DNA of 64,000 nt, from the NCBI RefSeq assembly GCF_013128195.2, contig NZ_CP053452.2, forward strand, positions 7,440,001-7,504,000, read 5' to 3'. This document shows, piece after piece, positions 53,960 through 62,408 of this stretch (positions are counted from its first letter, which is position 1; each line of letters starts with the position of its first letter). The DNA comes from Frigoriglobus tundricola. GTDB lineage: Bacteria > Planctomycetota > Planctomycetia > Gemmatales > Gemmataceae. The notes below the pieces were generated by a model. That model saw nothing but the letters and a program-made list of their open reading frames with translations. It had not been told where the DNA came from and searched no databases. Made by a program: the position numbers and the translations under genes.

Positions 53960-54415
53960 ATGCTGAAGCCGATCAGCCGCTTCCAACCGTCTCTCGAAGC
54001 CCTCAGCGACCGCCTCACACCCACGACCCTCCCCCTGGGCGGCAGCATTGTCGTGACGACCGCGGTCCACGGCACCCAACTGACCGAGTCGATCGTTTAC
54101 ACGACGCCGAACGGAAAGGAAGTGACGGAAGAGGGGACGTTCGCGATCAACCTACGGACCGGCGCGGTGAACGGAACGCTCTCGGTCACCGGTCCCGGCG
54201 GACAGGTGCTCGCGACCGGGGCGGTGAAGGCCGTTCCGATCTCGGGCGGCGGGTACGACGCGGAAGTGACGGTCGACGGCCCCGGCGGTCAGGTGCTCGC
54301 GACCGGGTCCGTGACGGCGGTACCGAATTCGGACGGCGGGTACGACGGAGAAGTGACGGTAACCGGACCCGGTGGCCGAACCTTTACCCACGACTTCAGC
54401 ATTCCGGTCGGCTGA
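53960..54415 (+). CDS. Short protein with LEPR-like motif and two-and-a-half internal repeats
   Basis: The 151-residue product begins MLKPISRFQPSLEALSDRLTP, similar to the LEPR-XLL N-terminal motif found on many planctomycete surface proteins (family recalled, not searched). After it come related units of ~34 residues with VTGPGGQVLATGAVKAVP, DGPGGQVLATGSVTAVP, and a final GPGGRTFTHDF. The units look like beta strands of an extracellular repeat. A 200-base gap separates it from the DUF1501 gene. Role in surface layers or adhesion is only inferred. Confidence 0.65.
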   Translation: MLKPISRFQPSLEALSDRLTPTTLPLGGSIVVTTAVHGTQLTESIVYTTPNGKEVTEEGTFAINLRTGAVNGTLSVTGPGGQVLATGAVKAVPISGGGYDAEVTVDGPGGQVLATGSVTAVPNSDGGYDGEVTVTGPGGRTFTHDFSIPVG

Positions 54416-55211
54416 GTGGAGTCGTTTAGGGGACCGGTGTGGGTCGGCACTGAGGTCGCGCTCGTGCGGACGAACCACACCGGCCAGAAGCTCGTTCACC
54501 GCGCCCGGGTCGAATAGCGTCAGCCGGCGGGACGAGCACATCGGGACGTGTGAGTGCGACCGCTCACGTCCGGTCGTGCGCGCCCTTGATCTGGAAGACT
54601 CTTACCCGTTGGGTTGCGGGGCGTGCGTGCCACCAGACCCCCGGTGCCCATCGCCCCGCGGGCGAATGCGGCTTGGGGGCGAGACAGACGTTGCCCCCGT
54701 CGAATCAGTCCGCCGGTGGGAACGCCAGTTCCCCGGCGCACCGCACACCGGCCAGGGCTGCGAGCCGGTCGGGACCGAGCGTGGCCAGCGGTGACGGGCC
54801 GCGCCAGCGCCACGGGAGTTCGGTCGGCGCGCGGCCGCTCCCGATGGGTATGCGCCCCGGCGTGCGAAGGTGTGGCGCCATTTCGAGGGCAAAGATTCCC
54901 CCAAACGACGCACCGCCGACGAGACACGGCCGGCCCGGGGCGATGAACCGGCCTGGCCGCAATACCGTTCAGCGGGGTGTCTCGCCGACACCGGTCGCCG
55001 CTCCCCGGTAGCAAAGATACATCGAAGGAGAGTGCCCTATCGGCCTTCGGGCTTCGTTCTTCGTGACCACTAGTTTCGGTGGCCGCTCCGCGGCCGCAAA
55101 GTGAGACCGAGCGTAAAGCTGTGAACGCGGTGGACGAAGACCTCTACGTGCGTTAGCTTTTGCATTTAACGCCAGCTCGTCTCGGATCGCACCCTCCGCC
55201 GGAGAACCGTC
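54416..55211. other. Gene-poor 800-base region
   Basis: No intact gene is supported. The part at 54705-54962 is a decayed alpha/beta hydrolase (separate entry). The remainder shows several open frames on both strands that lack recognisable features and overlap one another. The 3' side, just before the SPFH gene, is AT-richer (GCGTTAGCTTTTGCATTTAAC) and probably contains its promoter. Confidence 0.5.
54705..54962 (-). pseudogene. Alpha/beta hydrolase remnant
   Basis: An 86-codon minus-strand frame includes CLVGGASFGGIFALEMAPHL, with a nucleophile-elbow-like G-x-S-F-G-G, and a following segment on a helix and strand (RIPIGSGRAPTELPWRWRG) typical of alpha/beta hydrolases. The first strands, catalytic Asp/His and C-terminal part are absent, so it is a fragment. 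It may be an internal remnant or a gene eroded by indels. Confidence 0.45.
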
Positions 55212-56354
55212 ATGGGACTGATGGATTGGGCCAAGGGCCAGTTCATCGACATCATCGAGTGGACCGAGCCGAGCCAGAACGAGATCCTGGCCCACCGGTT
55301 CCCGCGCCACAACAACGAGATCAAGAACGGCGCAAAGCTCATCGTTCGGGAGGGGCAGGCCGCCGGCTTCGTCAAGGAGGGGCAGCTCGCCGACGTCAAG
55401 ACGCCCGGCATGTACACGCTCGACACGCAGAACATGCCGATCCTGTCCACCATCCTCGGGTGGAAGTACGGGTTCGAGTCGCCGTTCAAGTGCGAGGTGT
55501 ACTTCATCGCCACCCGCCAGTGGACCGACCAGAAGTGGGGCACGCTCAACCCGGTCATGTACCGCGACCCCGAGTTCGGGCCCGTGCGGCTCCGGGCGTT
55601 CGGGAACTACGCGTTCAAGGTCACCGACCCCGGCACGTTCCTCAAGGAACTCGTCGCCACCGACCCGTCGTTCGAGCTGTACGAGATCTCCGCGCAGTTC
55701 CGCAACGTCATCGTCTCGCGGTTCATCGACGCCCTCGGCGCGTCCCACATCCCGATGCTCGACCTCGCCGGCAACTACGACCGCGTGAGCCGGGCGGCGG
55801 CGGAGAAGATCGCGCCGGAACTGGCCAAGATGGGCGTGTCGCTGACGCAGTTCTTCGTCGAAAACATCTCCCTGCCGCCGGAAGTGGAAGCGGCGCTGGA
55901 CAAGCGCTCCCAGATGTCGGTGCTGGGCAACCTCGATCAGTACGCGAAGATGCAAGCCGCCGACGCGATCCGCGACGCGGCGCAGAACCCCGGCGGCGTC
56001 GCGGGCCTGGGCGCCGGTCTGGGTGCGGGGGTCGCGGTCGGGCAACAAATGGGCGCTGCGGTGGCGGCCGCTGCGGCGGCGCCGGGTGTCGTGACACCTG
56101 CCAACACGACCCCCCCGGCCGGCGCGGCCAGTGGACCACCGCCACTGCCGACGGCGGTCGCGTACCACGCGGCGATCGACGGCGCCGCGGCGGGTCCCTT
56201 CGACATGACCGCGCTCGCGGGGCACGTGCGGGCCGGAAAGCTGACCCGCAGCTCGCTCGTGTGGAAGTCCGGCATGGCGGCCTGGGCCGCCGCGGAGACG
56301 GTTCCCGAGCTGCAACCGCTGTTCGCCAGCGTCCCGCCGCCGCTGCCGGGATAG
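55212..56354 (+). CDS. SPFH-domain protein with C-terminal GYF_2 domain
   Basis: The 380-residue product has an SPFH/virion-core-like domain (~1-245; FIDIIEWTEPSQNEILAHRFPRHNNEIKNG, VYFIATRQWTDQKWGT, VRLRAFGNYAFKVTDPGTFL, GNYDRVSRAAAEKIAPELAKMG). A Gly/Ala-rich linker follows, then a GYF_2 domain (~318-375; GPFDMTALAGHVRAGKLTRSSLVWKSGMAAWAAAETV). The Bacillus YdjI/PspA-associated proteins have this SPFH type, where they attach a membrane-stress complex. The next gene is a zinc-ribbon membrane protein, the same neighbour as in those systems. The ATG at 55212 has GGAGA upstream. Confidence 0.9.
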   Translation: MGLMDWAKGQFIDIIEWTEPSQNEILAHRFPRHNNEIKNGAKLIVREGQAAGFVKEGQLADVKTPGMYTLDTQNMPILSTILGWKYGFESPFKCEVYFIATRQWTDQKWGTLNPVMYRDPEFGPVRLRAFGNYAFKVTDPGTFLKELVATDPSFELYEISAQFRNVIVSRFIDALGASHIPMLDLAGNYDRVSRAAAEKIAPELAKMGVSLTQFFVENISLPPEVEAALDKRSQMSVLGNLDQYAKMQAADAIRDAAQNPGGVAGLGAGLGAGVAVGQQMGAAVAAAAAAPGVVTPANTTPPAGAASGPPPLPTAVAYHAAIDGAAAGPFDMTALAGHVRAGKLTRSSLVWKSGMAAWAAAETVPELQPLFASVPPPLPG

Positions 56355-56356
56355 TC

Positions 56357-56543
56357 TTCGCCCCGAAGGGGCGTTGGGTAACAGCCCAGGGCGCGAGCCT
56401 TGGGGCACCGATCGAGACACCTTGAAGCCCCGAAGGGGCGGCACAACGCGGTCGAGGGTCGCCCCTTCGGGGCTTCGTATCTTGGGCCACGGTTCCCAGG
56501 GCTCGCGCCCTGGGCTAATATCCAACGCCCCTTCGGGGCGAAA
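56357..56543. repeat. Nested triple inverted repeat between the SPFH and zinc-ribbon genes
   Basis: There are three nested pairs: outer arms 56357-56378 / 56522-56543 (TTCGCCCCGAAGGGGCGTTGG), middle arms 56383-56401 / 56496-56517 (AGCCCAGGGCGCGAGCC), and an inner hairpin 56424-56440 / 56460-56476 (GAAGCCCCGAAGGGGCG). The whole could fold into one long cruciform or mRNA structure. The word CCCGAAGGGGCG occurs in both outer and inner parts, suggesting growth by nesting of one hairpin unit. Confidence 0.85.
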
Positions 56544-56572
56544 ACAACCTACTGTAAGACCCGCCCTTAACC

Positions 56573-58018
56573 ATGTCCCAACCGCCGCCCCTTCCTTCGC
56601 CCGATCCGCCCCCGTTGCCCCCCCCGACCCGGCCGCCGGTGGAACGGGAACCCACCGTCACGAAATCGCCCCCGGCGGGCAAACTGTTCCCGTGCCTGAA
56701 GTGTGGAGCGAAGGTCGAATACGACCCCCGCGAGCGGGCGCTGAAGTGCCCGTACTGCGGTTACACGTCGGCCGTGGAAGACGGTAGCGGCGAGGTCGCG
56801 GAGCGCGACTTCGCCGAGTACGCCGAGAAGCTCGAACGGGGCAACGTCCGGCCCATCGGGGGCCGATCCACCCAGACCAAGTGCAGTGGGTGTGGCGCGA
56901 CCGTACTACTCGAGGACAAGGTCGTCACCGACAAGTGCCCGTTCTGCGGCACGCACCTGGAGAACCAGCCGGAAGCCGTGGCGGGGATGCTCCCGCCAGA
57001 ATCGCTCATCCCGTTCAAGCAGGACCTGCGCGCCGCCCGCGGGTCGTTCGCGGCGTGGCTCGAACGCCTCTGGTTCGCGCCGACCGAACTGAAGAACGTC
57101 GCCAACCTCGGCCAGCTCACCGGTGTGTACATCCCGTACTGGACCTACGACGCGATGACCTACACCCGGTACCGCGGCATGCGCGGCGACGACTATCAGG
57201 AGACGGAGACCTACGAGGAGAAAGACGCCAACGGGAACATGGTGACACGCACCCGCACCGTCACCCGGACGAACTGGTATCACGTTTCGGGCGAGGTGCG
57301 GCACTTCTTCGACGACGTGCTGGTGTGCGGGTCCCGGAGCGTGCCGCCGCACCTGATCGAGGGCCTGGAACCGTGGGACACCGGCGAACTGGAGCCGTTT
57401 CAGGACGCCTTCCTCGCCGGACTCAAGACCGAGCGTTACGCGGTGGACCTGAAGGCCGGGCTGGTGGTCGCGAAGCAACTCATGCAGCCGACGATCCACT
57501 CCCTCATCTGCCGCGACATCGGCGGCGACCACCAGCGCGTCGAAACCACGGACACCCGCTACCAGGGTGTGACGTTCAAGCACTGCCTGCTGCCGGTCTG
57601 GGTGGCGAACTACACCTACCGTGAACGGCTGTTCCAGATCCTCATCAACGGTCGCACCGGGAAAGTGTCCGGCGAGCGGCCCTGGAGCTGGCTGAAGATC
57701 GTTCGGCTGATTGTGATCATTCTGCTCGTGGTGGGCGCCGTAACTGCCCTGGTCATGGCAACATCCGGGAAGGCGAGGGGGACAGAACGGCGGCCTGAAA
57801 AGAACTGGGGTCAGAAGGATCGTATGTCGGACTATATCGGGAGCGGCGCTTGTCCACCGCAACGGAAGCTCGGGCACCTTGATCGAGCCGCGACCGGCAC
57901 GCCATCACGCCATCGGCCGTTCACGGACGAGCCCGTTCCTCCACGACATCAACTACGCTACTCGGTTCTTGCTCCGCGGGAGGCGAGGAGGCGCTCGCCC
58001 CAATACGTGCCCGGTTGA
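56573..58018 (+). CDS. Zinc-ribbon membrane protein (TFIIB-type ribbon) with an abnormal tail
   Basis: The 481-residue product starts Pro-rich. It has two CxxC...CxxC ribbons (CLKCGAKVEYDPRERALKCPYCG; KCSGCGATVLLEDKVVTDKCPFCG), a central domain (~190-395) with GVYIPYWTYDAMTYTRYRG and LLPVWVANYTYRERLFQILINGRTGKVSGE, and one transmembrane helix at ~380-400 (LIVIILLVVGAVTALVM). After the helix there are ~80 residues of low-complexity basic sequence that end inside the convergent neighbour, unlike typical family members, which stop soon after the helix. It pairs with the SPFH gene; a membrane-stress scaffold role is inferred. Stop-codon loss is possible. Confidence 0.8.
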   Translation: MSQPPPLPSPDPPPLPPPTRPPVEREPTVTKSPPAGKLFPCLKCGAKVEYDPRERALKCPYCGYTSAVEDGSGEVAERDFAEYAEKLERGNVRPIGGRSTQTKCSGCGATVLLEDKVVTDKCPFCGTHLENQPEAVAGMLPPESLIPFKQDLRAARGSFAAWLERLWFAPTELKNVANLGQLTGVYIPYWTYDAMTYTRYRGMRGDDYQETETYEEKDANGNMVTRTRTVTRTNWYHVSGEVRHFFDDVLVCGSRSVPPHLIEGLEPWDTGELEPFQDAFLAGLKTERYAVDLKAGLVVAKQLMQPTIHSLICRDIGGDHQRVETTDTRYQGVTFKHCLLPVWVANYTYRERLFQILINGRTGKVSGERPWSWLKIVRLIVIILLVVGAVTALVMATSGKARGTERRPEKNWGQKDRMSDYIGSGACPPQRKLGHLDRAATGTPSRHRPFTDEPVPPRHQLRYSVLAPREARRRSPQYVPG

Positions 58019-59859
58019 GTCACCCGGACGACTTCATATTTCCCGTGGCGGGACACGACCTCACCCGCTGCGTCTGGGATCGCCAATCCGCCGCTCCGGA
58101 TCACCAGCGCGCCGGCCGGGACTGCGGTAACGTCGATGAGCTGCGGTAGGGGTAAGTGTTGGAGCGGGGTCAGCCAGATCTGCTGCGGTGATGCCATCCG
58201 GACACGGTGCCGGCGGCCGTGGTAACACAGGGCGCTGGCCTCCACCCAGGCGTTCGGCTCCGCGGTGTCGAGCGCGATGACGAGGTCACAACTCGGTCGG
58301 GCGCGGAGTTCGGCGCACAGGTCGCGGAGCCCGGCGTCGTTCCAGACCCGCGCGAGTTCGCCGCGGCGGCGGTTGTGGAGCAGGTGGTCCTGCTGGTCCG
58401 TCACGATTTGAAACCCGAAGATCGCGGCGACCAGCCACAAGCCGGCGACCGGGACCTGCCTCGTCCGCACGCTGCGAACCCCGAACGCGAGTTCCCGAAT
58501 ACAGCAGGCGATGAACACCACCAGGAACGGCCCGAGCGTCCAGACGAGCTTGCTCTGCATGTACACGCTGTCCGGCCGCATCGCGGTGAGCACAAGCGGC
58601 GGGACGAAGAGCGAACACGCCGCCGCCACCGCCGGCCGCAACCGCCGACTGGAGCGAAGGCCACGCACGCCCGCCGAGACAATGCCGAGCGCGGCGGCGA
58701 CGGTGCAGCACAGCACCAGCGCCCGAACCGACGTGAATTTGGCTCCGAAGACGCGCGCCGCGGCCGCGTGGTAGTTCACCCACAGGCACGACGCCCACAC
58801 GCCGAGCGGGAACGGCAACGTCATGGCCGGTCCGGTACTGGCCCCGCGCAGCCAGACGTTGACGGCGGCGTCCAGGGCGGCCGGGTTCATGCACACGGCG
58901 ATCGTCAGCGCGGCGGCCACAAGTGCCGCGCGGCGCGGGCGCAACGAGCCGCACACGATTCCGGCTGTCAGCGCGGCGGCCGTGGTTCCGAAGAACAACG
59001 GAGCGAATTCCGTGTACACCGCGAACCCGAGCGCCAGCGCCGCCGCGGTTCCGACGAGGGGGCGCGTACTGCCGCCCCGTGCCAGGCGGGCGGCACCGGC
59101 CAGATTCGCGACAAGGGCCGGCATGCACAGGACGTGCGACAGGAAGCACGAACTGATGAGGAACTCGATTCCGGGTGCGATCCCGACGGCCACCGCGACC
59201 GCCGGCCAGAGGCGCCGCGGCAAGCCGAATTGTGGACACAGCAGGAACGTAGCCGGGCACAGGAGCGCTGCGCCCATCAGTTCCACCGGGAAGAACAGAT
59301 CGAGTGCGTCCCGCCCGGCGACGACGGCGACGAACCCGTGAATCACCGATTGTCCGAGCCGGTCGGATTTGAGTGCGTAAGCCTGAAGGACCCACGGGCG
59401 CGGGCCGATGTCATTCACCTCGGTCTGGAACGGCTCATCAATTAGGAACTGACCGGTCAGAACGTACTGATACTGATCGCTTTGCAGGTTCCCGCGGTAC
59501 TGCTCCACTCCCTGGACAAGAACCCCGATCCCTTGCGACAAGTACACGAGCAGCGCGAGGCCCAACACGCGTACCGGTAGGGCGCGTAACGATGCCCGTC
59601 CGGTCTGGGCCGCGAGCATAACCAGCCACCCGAGCGCGACGCTACCCACGAACCAGGGCGTCGATTGCCGGAGGGTCAGGTCGGCGTAAACGGTCAGGTT
59701 TTGCAGTACGACCGCAACGCCGGCGAGTCCGAGAAAGGGCGCCCAGAGCCAGTCGGCGGGCCGGAGGGCGCGCCGCCGCCCCCAGAGGAGCCAGGCGAGC
59801 GGTGCGCCAACCACCCACGGGGTGCAGAACGCGACCGACAGGCACCATGCGGTGGACAT
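57958..59859 (-). CDS. Polytopic membrane protein of unknown function
   Basis: The 633-residue product has about ten to twelve transmembrane helices: ADWLWAPFLGLAGVAVVLQNL, PWFVGSVALGWLVMLAAQ, LLVYLSQGIGVLVQ, and more to ~480. A soluble C-terminal ~150 residues follows (RARPSCDLVIALDTAEPNAWVEA, QLIDVTAVPAGALVIRSGG). Periplasmic loops include EQYRGNLQSDQYQYVLTG and NDIGPRPWVLQAYALKSDRLGQS. The general plan resembles membrane glycosyltransferases or exporters, but I see no definite motif. Its 3' end overlaps the zinc-ribbon gene by 61 bases on the opposite strand. The ATG at 59859 gives the first helix. Confidence 0.7.
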   Translation of the reverse strand: MSTAWCLSVAFCTPWVVGAPLAWLLWGRRRALRPADWLWAPFLGLAGVAVVLQNLTVYADLTLRQSTPWFVGSVALGWLVMLAAQTGRASLRALPVRVLGLALLVYLSQGIGVLVQGVEQYRGNLQSDQYQYVLTGQFLIDEPFQTEVNDIGPRPWVLQAYALKSDRLGQSVIHGFVAVVAGRDALDLFFPVELMGAALLCPATFLLCPQFGLPRRLWPAVAVAVGIAPGIEFLISSCFLSHVLCMPALVANLAGAARLARGGSTRPLVGTAAALALGFAVYTEFAPLFFGTTAAALTAGIVCGSLRPRRAALVAAALTIAVCMNPAALDAAVNVWLRGASTGPAMTLPFPLGVWASCLWVNYHAAAARVFGAKFTSVRALVLCCTVAAALGIVSAGVRGLRSSRRLRPAVAAACSLFVPPLVLTAMRPDSVYMQSKLVWTLGPFLVVFIACCIRELAFGVRSVRTRQVPVAGLWLVAAIFGFQIVTDQQDHLLHNRRRGELARVWNDAGLRDLCAELRARPSCDLVIALDTAEPNAWVEASALCYHGRRHRVRMASPQQIWLTPLQHLPLPQLIDVTAVPAGALVIRSGGLAIPDAAGEVVSRHGKYEVVRVTQPGTYWGERLLASRGARTE

Positions 59860-60185
59860 GGGGCAACCCGCGGCGTTTGGACGAGATACCTACGGGTTAA
59901 TCGGCCTGGGAAGCCGGGTAACTAAAGATGAATAGCTGAGTGGGTTTCTTGTTCTGGGACCCCGGCCGTCCCGGCCGCTCTTTGCATTGCGAGTCGGCTA
60001 AGACGCAATTGGGTTTGGGGGTCTCGGTGCTTGCTTTTGGCCCTCTCCCCTTTGGAATTCGGGAGCCCACGTGGCGTTCCCCGATTCCAAAGGGGAGAGG
60101 GCAAGAGCCAACCTCAACCGCTCCTCTTCGGCTCGATCGCATGAGAGCCGGTCGCGGCTCAGAAAACAGCACCCACGTGAGCCGG
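59860..60185. other. Intergenic region with a hairpin repeat
   Basis: This 326-base gap holds the family E inverted repeat (60040-60102) but no gene that I can support. The minus-strand promoter of the membrane-protein gene should lie near 59870-59930, but no clear -35/-10 was identified. Confidence 0.5.
60040..60102. repeat. Inverted repeat, family E
   Basis: The 24-base arms at 60040-60063 and 60079-60102 (GCCCTCTCCCCTTTGGAAT) differ at only two adjacent places. The loop is 15 bases. The outer bases (GGCTCTTGC-like) extend the similarity further. Related polypurine/polypyrimidine hairpins are scattered in similar genomes. No coding neighbour overlaps it. Confidence 0.75.
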
Positions 60186-61496
60186 TCACGGATTCGATTC
60201 CACAGCAGTGAAGACTACCGTATCGCCTTCCTGCTTCGCGCTGTACGTCGTGAGCCTGTCCTGTTCTTTCTGTTTCGCCATCCAGGGAAGGTCCACGCTC
60301 CCTTTGCCGTCGGCCGGGGCTTGGAGGACCGTGTGCGATTTGCCCTCGCGGTTCGAGCGGATTTCGAGTCGGTACTCGCGCTTGGCGCCGGCCAGGTTCA
60401 TCGGGGCCGGCGGGAGCGGCAACTCGGCCTTCAACACCGGCCCGGACGCCCCGAACGTGCCGGTCACCATCGTTACGGTTAGCGGGTGCGGCGCCACGCG
60501 CTCGTGCCCGAGCTTGATCCGCAGGATCGCGTCCGACCCGCCGGCCGCTTTGTTCGTGGCTTTCCGATCACCGGCCCACTCGCCGGACACGACCGCGGAT
60601 TGTTTGTCCTCGGCGATCTTCACCGTCACGTTTTTCACGCTCGAGGGCACTTCGGCGATTGTGGCCGCGGTGAACGTGTGGTTGGGGCGGGCGTGGATGG
60701 TCTTGTGGAAGGTTGTTGTTTTGTCGGACGGGACCGGGACCGCGACGGATTCCGTCGTCGCGGTGTGGTCCACGCGGGTGCCGGAGTCGATCACCTTCAA
60801 CACGGCCATCGTGGTGCCGTCGCGGGGCGCTTCGACCTTCACGGGGGTCGATTGCTTCGCGCCCAGTTTGCCGTTGTGCGCGACCAGCGAGACCGCGAAC
60901 GTGCCGGGCTTCTCGAAGGTCACGAGCCGGTCGATCTTCCCGCCGTCGGACACCTCCACGCGGCCGTCGCCGAAGTCCCACACGCACGCCCCGGCGTTGG
61001 ACACGTCGGCGGTGAGGCGGAACGTCGCGGGCGCGACCGCGGCCGGCGACACCGGGCTGAGCGCGAACGCCACGATCTGCGGCGGCGGAGCGTCCTTCAC
61101 CCCGTAAGCGACTTCGACGGGCACCGCGCGCTCGTTCTCGTCTCCGAGATAGTTCCGGACGGTGAGCTTCACGTGGTACGTGCCGGGCTTGGCGTACCCG
61201 TGCGTGACGTGCTGGTCGGGTGTGAACGGCTCGAGTGGGGAGCCGTCGCCGAAGTCCCACCAGCCGCTTTCGCCGCTGGCGTGGTTCTGGCAGGCCACGG
61301 TCAACCCGTCGGGGGTTGTGGCAAAGTTCGCGACCGGCTTGGTCGGTTTCACCACCCGATCGACCACCGCCGTGACGTAAGTACCAACGGCCCCGCCGCC
61401 GAGACCAAGGACCCCGTCGACCGCCGCCTTCAACCACCCGTGCTTGGCGGCCGCGGGGGACGGAGCGGCTGTAGGGGTCTGTTCGGATTCGGCCAT
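60186..61496 (-). CDS. Two-PKD-domain protein of unknown function
   Basis: The 436-residue product has a hydrophobic stretch near residues 23-48 (LKAAVDGVLGLGGGAVGTYVTAVV), probably a membrane anchor or signal-anchor. Two PKD-type domains follow: WWDFGDGSPLEPF (~54-130) and CVWDFGDGRVEVSDGG (~160-225). The remainder is beta-rich. The [WV]DFGDG motif is diagnostic. PKD domains mediate adhesion or carbohydrate contact outside the cell. The start at 61496 follows an MEGRAM context; a start 15 bases upstream is possible. No enzymatic domain was seen. Confidence 0.8.
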   Translation of the reverse strand: MAESEQTPTAAPSPAAAKHGWLKAAVDGVLGLGGGAVGTYVTAVVDRVVKPTKPVANFATTPDGLTVACQNHASGESGWWDFGDGSPLEPFTPDQHVTHGYAKPGTYHVKLTVRNYLGDENERAVPVEVAYGVKDAPPPQIVAFALSPVSPAAVAPATFRLTADVSNAGACVWDFGDGRVEVSDGGKIDRLVTFEKPGTFAVSLVAHNGKLGAKQSTPVKVEAPRDGTTMAVLKVIDSGTRVDHTATTESVAVPVPSDKTTTFHKTIHARPNHTFTAATIAEVPSSVKNVTVKIAEDKQSAVVSGEWAGDRKATNKAAGGSDAILRIKLGHERVAPHPLTVTMVTGTFGASGPVLKAELPLPPAPMNLAGAKREYRLEIRSNREGKSHTVLQAPADGKGSVDLPWMAKQKEQDRLTTYSAKQEGDTVVFTAVESNP

Positions 61497-61631
61497 CGCG
61501 CGGCCCTCCATTTATTCGGGACGAATGTTGGGCTGCGGAGGATATGTCACGGAGAAGGGCCGAGCAAGGCGAACCCGGGCGAAATGCACGACAGGACGAA
61601 CGCGGGCTTCCCTGGCGGGCGAAATGGTATA

Positions 61632-62327
61632 TCACGCCGCGGGCTGCACCCGCTGTTCGATGCAGGTCCGCTCGTAAGTCGCTTCCAGTTCAACAGGTAG
61701 GCACAATCCGCCCCTCAGCCAGAGGGGCAGGGTCGGCAGGGGCTGGTCGACCGCGATCGGTTCGCGCCAGACGTCCAGAACTGTGGTGTCGCCACGCTCC
61801 ACGGGCCGGTATGCGGACCCGCTCAGAGTGGGTTCGCATACCGGGTCATCGGCGCCCAACCGGATCAACAACTCGCGGTGAAGGTCCGCGAATCGCTCGG
61901 TCACCACGTCCACCAGGACGAGCCCCACGCCGGCCTGAATGTAGGCGGCGCACTTCGACACGAGCGCGTCCCGGTGCAATTGGCGATCTTTGTTGGTCGG
62001 ACTCACCAACTCAATAGCTCCAGCCAGGAGTGGACCGCCAGACTTACTGAAGATACCGATCTCGACCACCGCTCCGGGGAACTCCAACGGCAAACTGTTT
62101 TGTGGGGGTGGTGCGATCCAACCCGTCGCGGGAGTTGCGCCGGGTTCCTCGAACGTGGCGACGTCGATTTCGACACCAAATTGCACGTTCGCTTCCGCGA
62201 AGTACCCGGCAGGAAGAAGTGTGTTCAGTTGAGAGGAAAGATACGTCGCCCACGAATTGAGGAACGAGTGCAAGTGCCTCCGCTCGCTGAGGGGGGGGGG
62301 AAGTGATCCATCAGTGGCATGGGACAT
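61632..62327 (-). CDS. DUF4058 family protein
   Basis: The 231-residue product fits DUF4058: HSFLNSWATYLSSQLNTLLPAGYFAEANVQFGVEIDVATFEEPG, VVEIGIFSKSGGPLLAGAIELVSPTNKDRQLHRDALVSKCAAYIQAGVGLVLVDVVTERFADLHRELL. The family often has the pattern VELVSPxNKxR...KxxxYLxxGVxLVxVD and may be related to Cas4/PD-(D/E)XK nucleases. Here the Glu-Leu-Val-Ser-Pro and Asn-Lys-Asp-Arg features are present. The N-terminus is shorter than usual and contains a run of ten G/C bases. The ATG at 62327 was used. Confidence 0.85.
   Translation of the reverse strand: MSHATDGSLPPPLSERRHLHSFLNSWATYLSSQLNTLLPAGYFAEANVQFGVEIDVATFEEPGATPATGWIAPPPQNSLPLEFPGAVVEIGIFSKSGGPLLAGAIELVSPTNKDRQLHRDALVSKCAAYIQAGVGLVLVDVVTERFADLHRELLIRLGADDPVCEPTLSGSAYRPVERGDTTVLDVWREPIAVDQPLPTLPLWLRGGLCLPVELEATYERTCIEQRVQPAA
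62291..62300. repeat. Ten-base G tract in the DUF4058 gene
   Basis: A run of ten G on the plus strand (C on the coding strand) encodes Pro residues near residue 10. Slippage would shift the frame and end the protein early, so it could act as an on/off switch, or it may be a sequencing-error hotspot. Confidence 0.8.
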
Positions 62328-62408
62328 CCTCGAAACGGAGCTTTGCTTTACACGGCACACGCTCCTTCTCCGGAACGATCCCATTCGCCCGCACGCGCAC
62401 ACCACGAC

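Noticed and set aside
54520-55014. Overlapping open frames on both strands in the empty region
   Set aside because: They overlap each other, are Arg/Pro/Gly-rich as expected by chance at this GC content, and show no motif except the alpha/beta hydrolase fragment.
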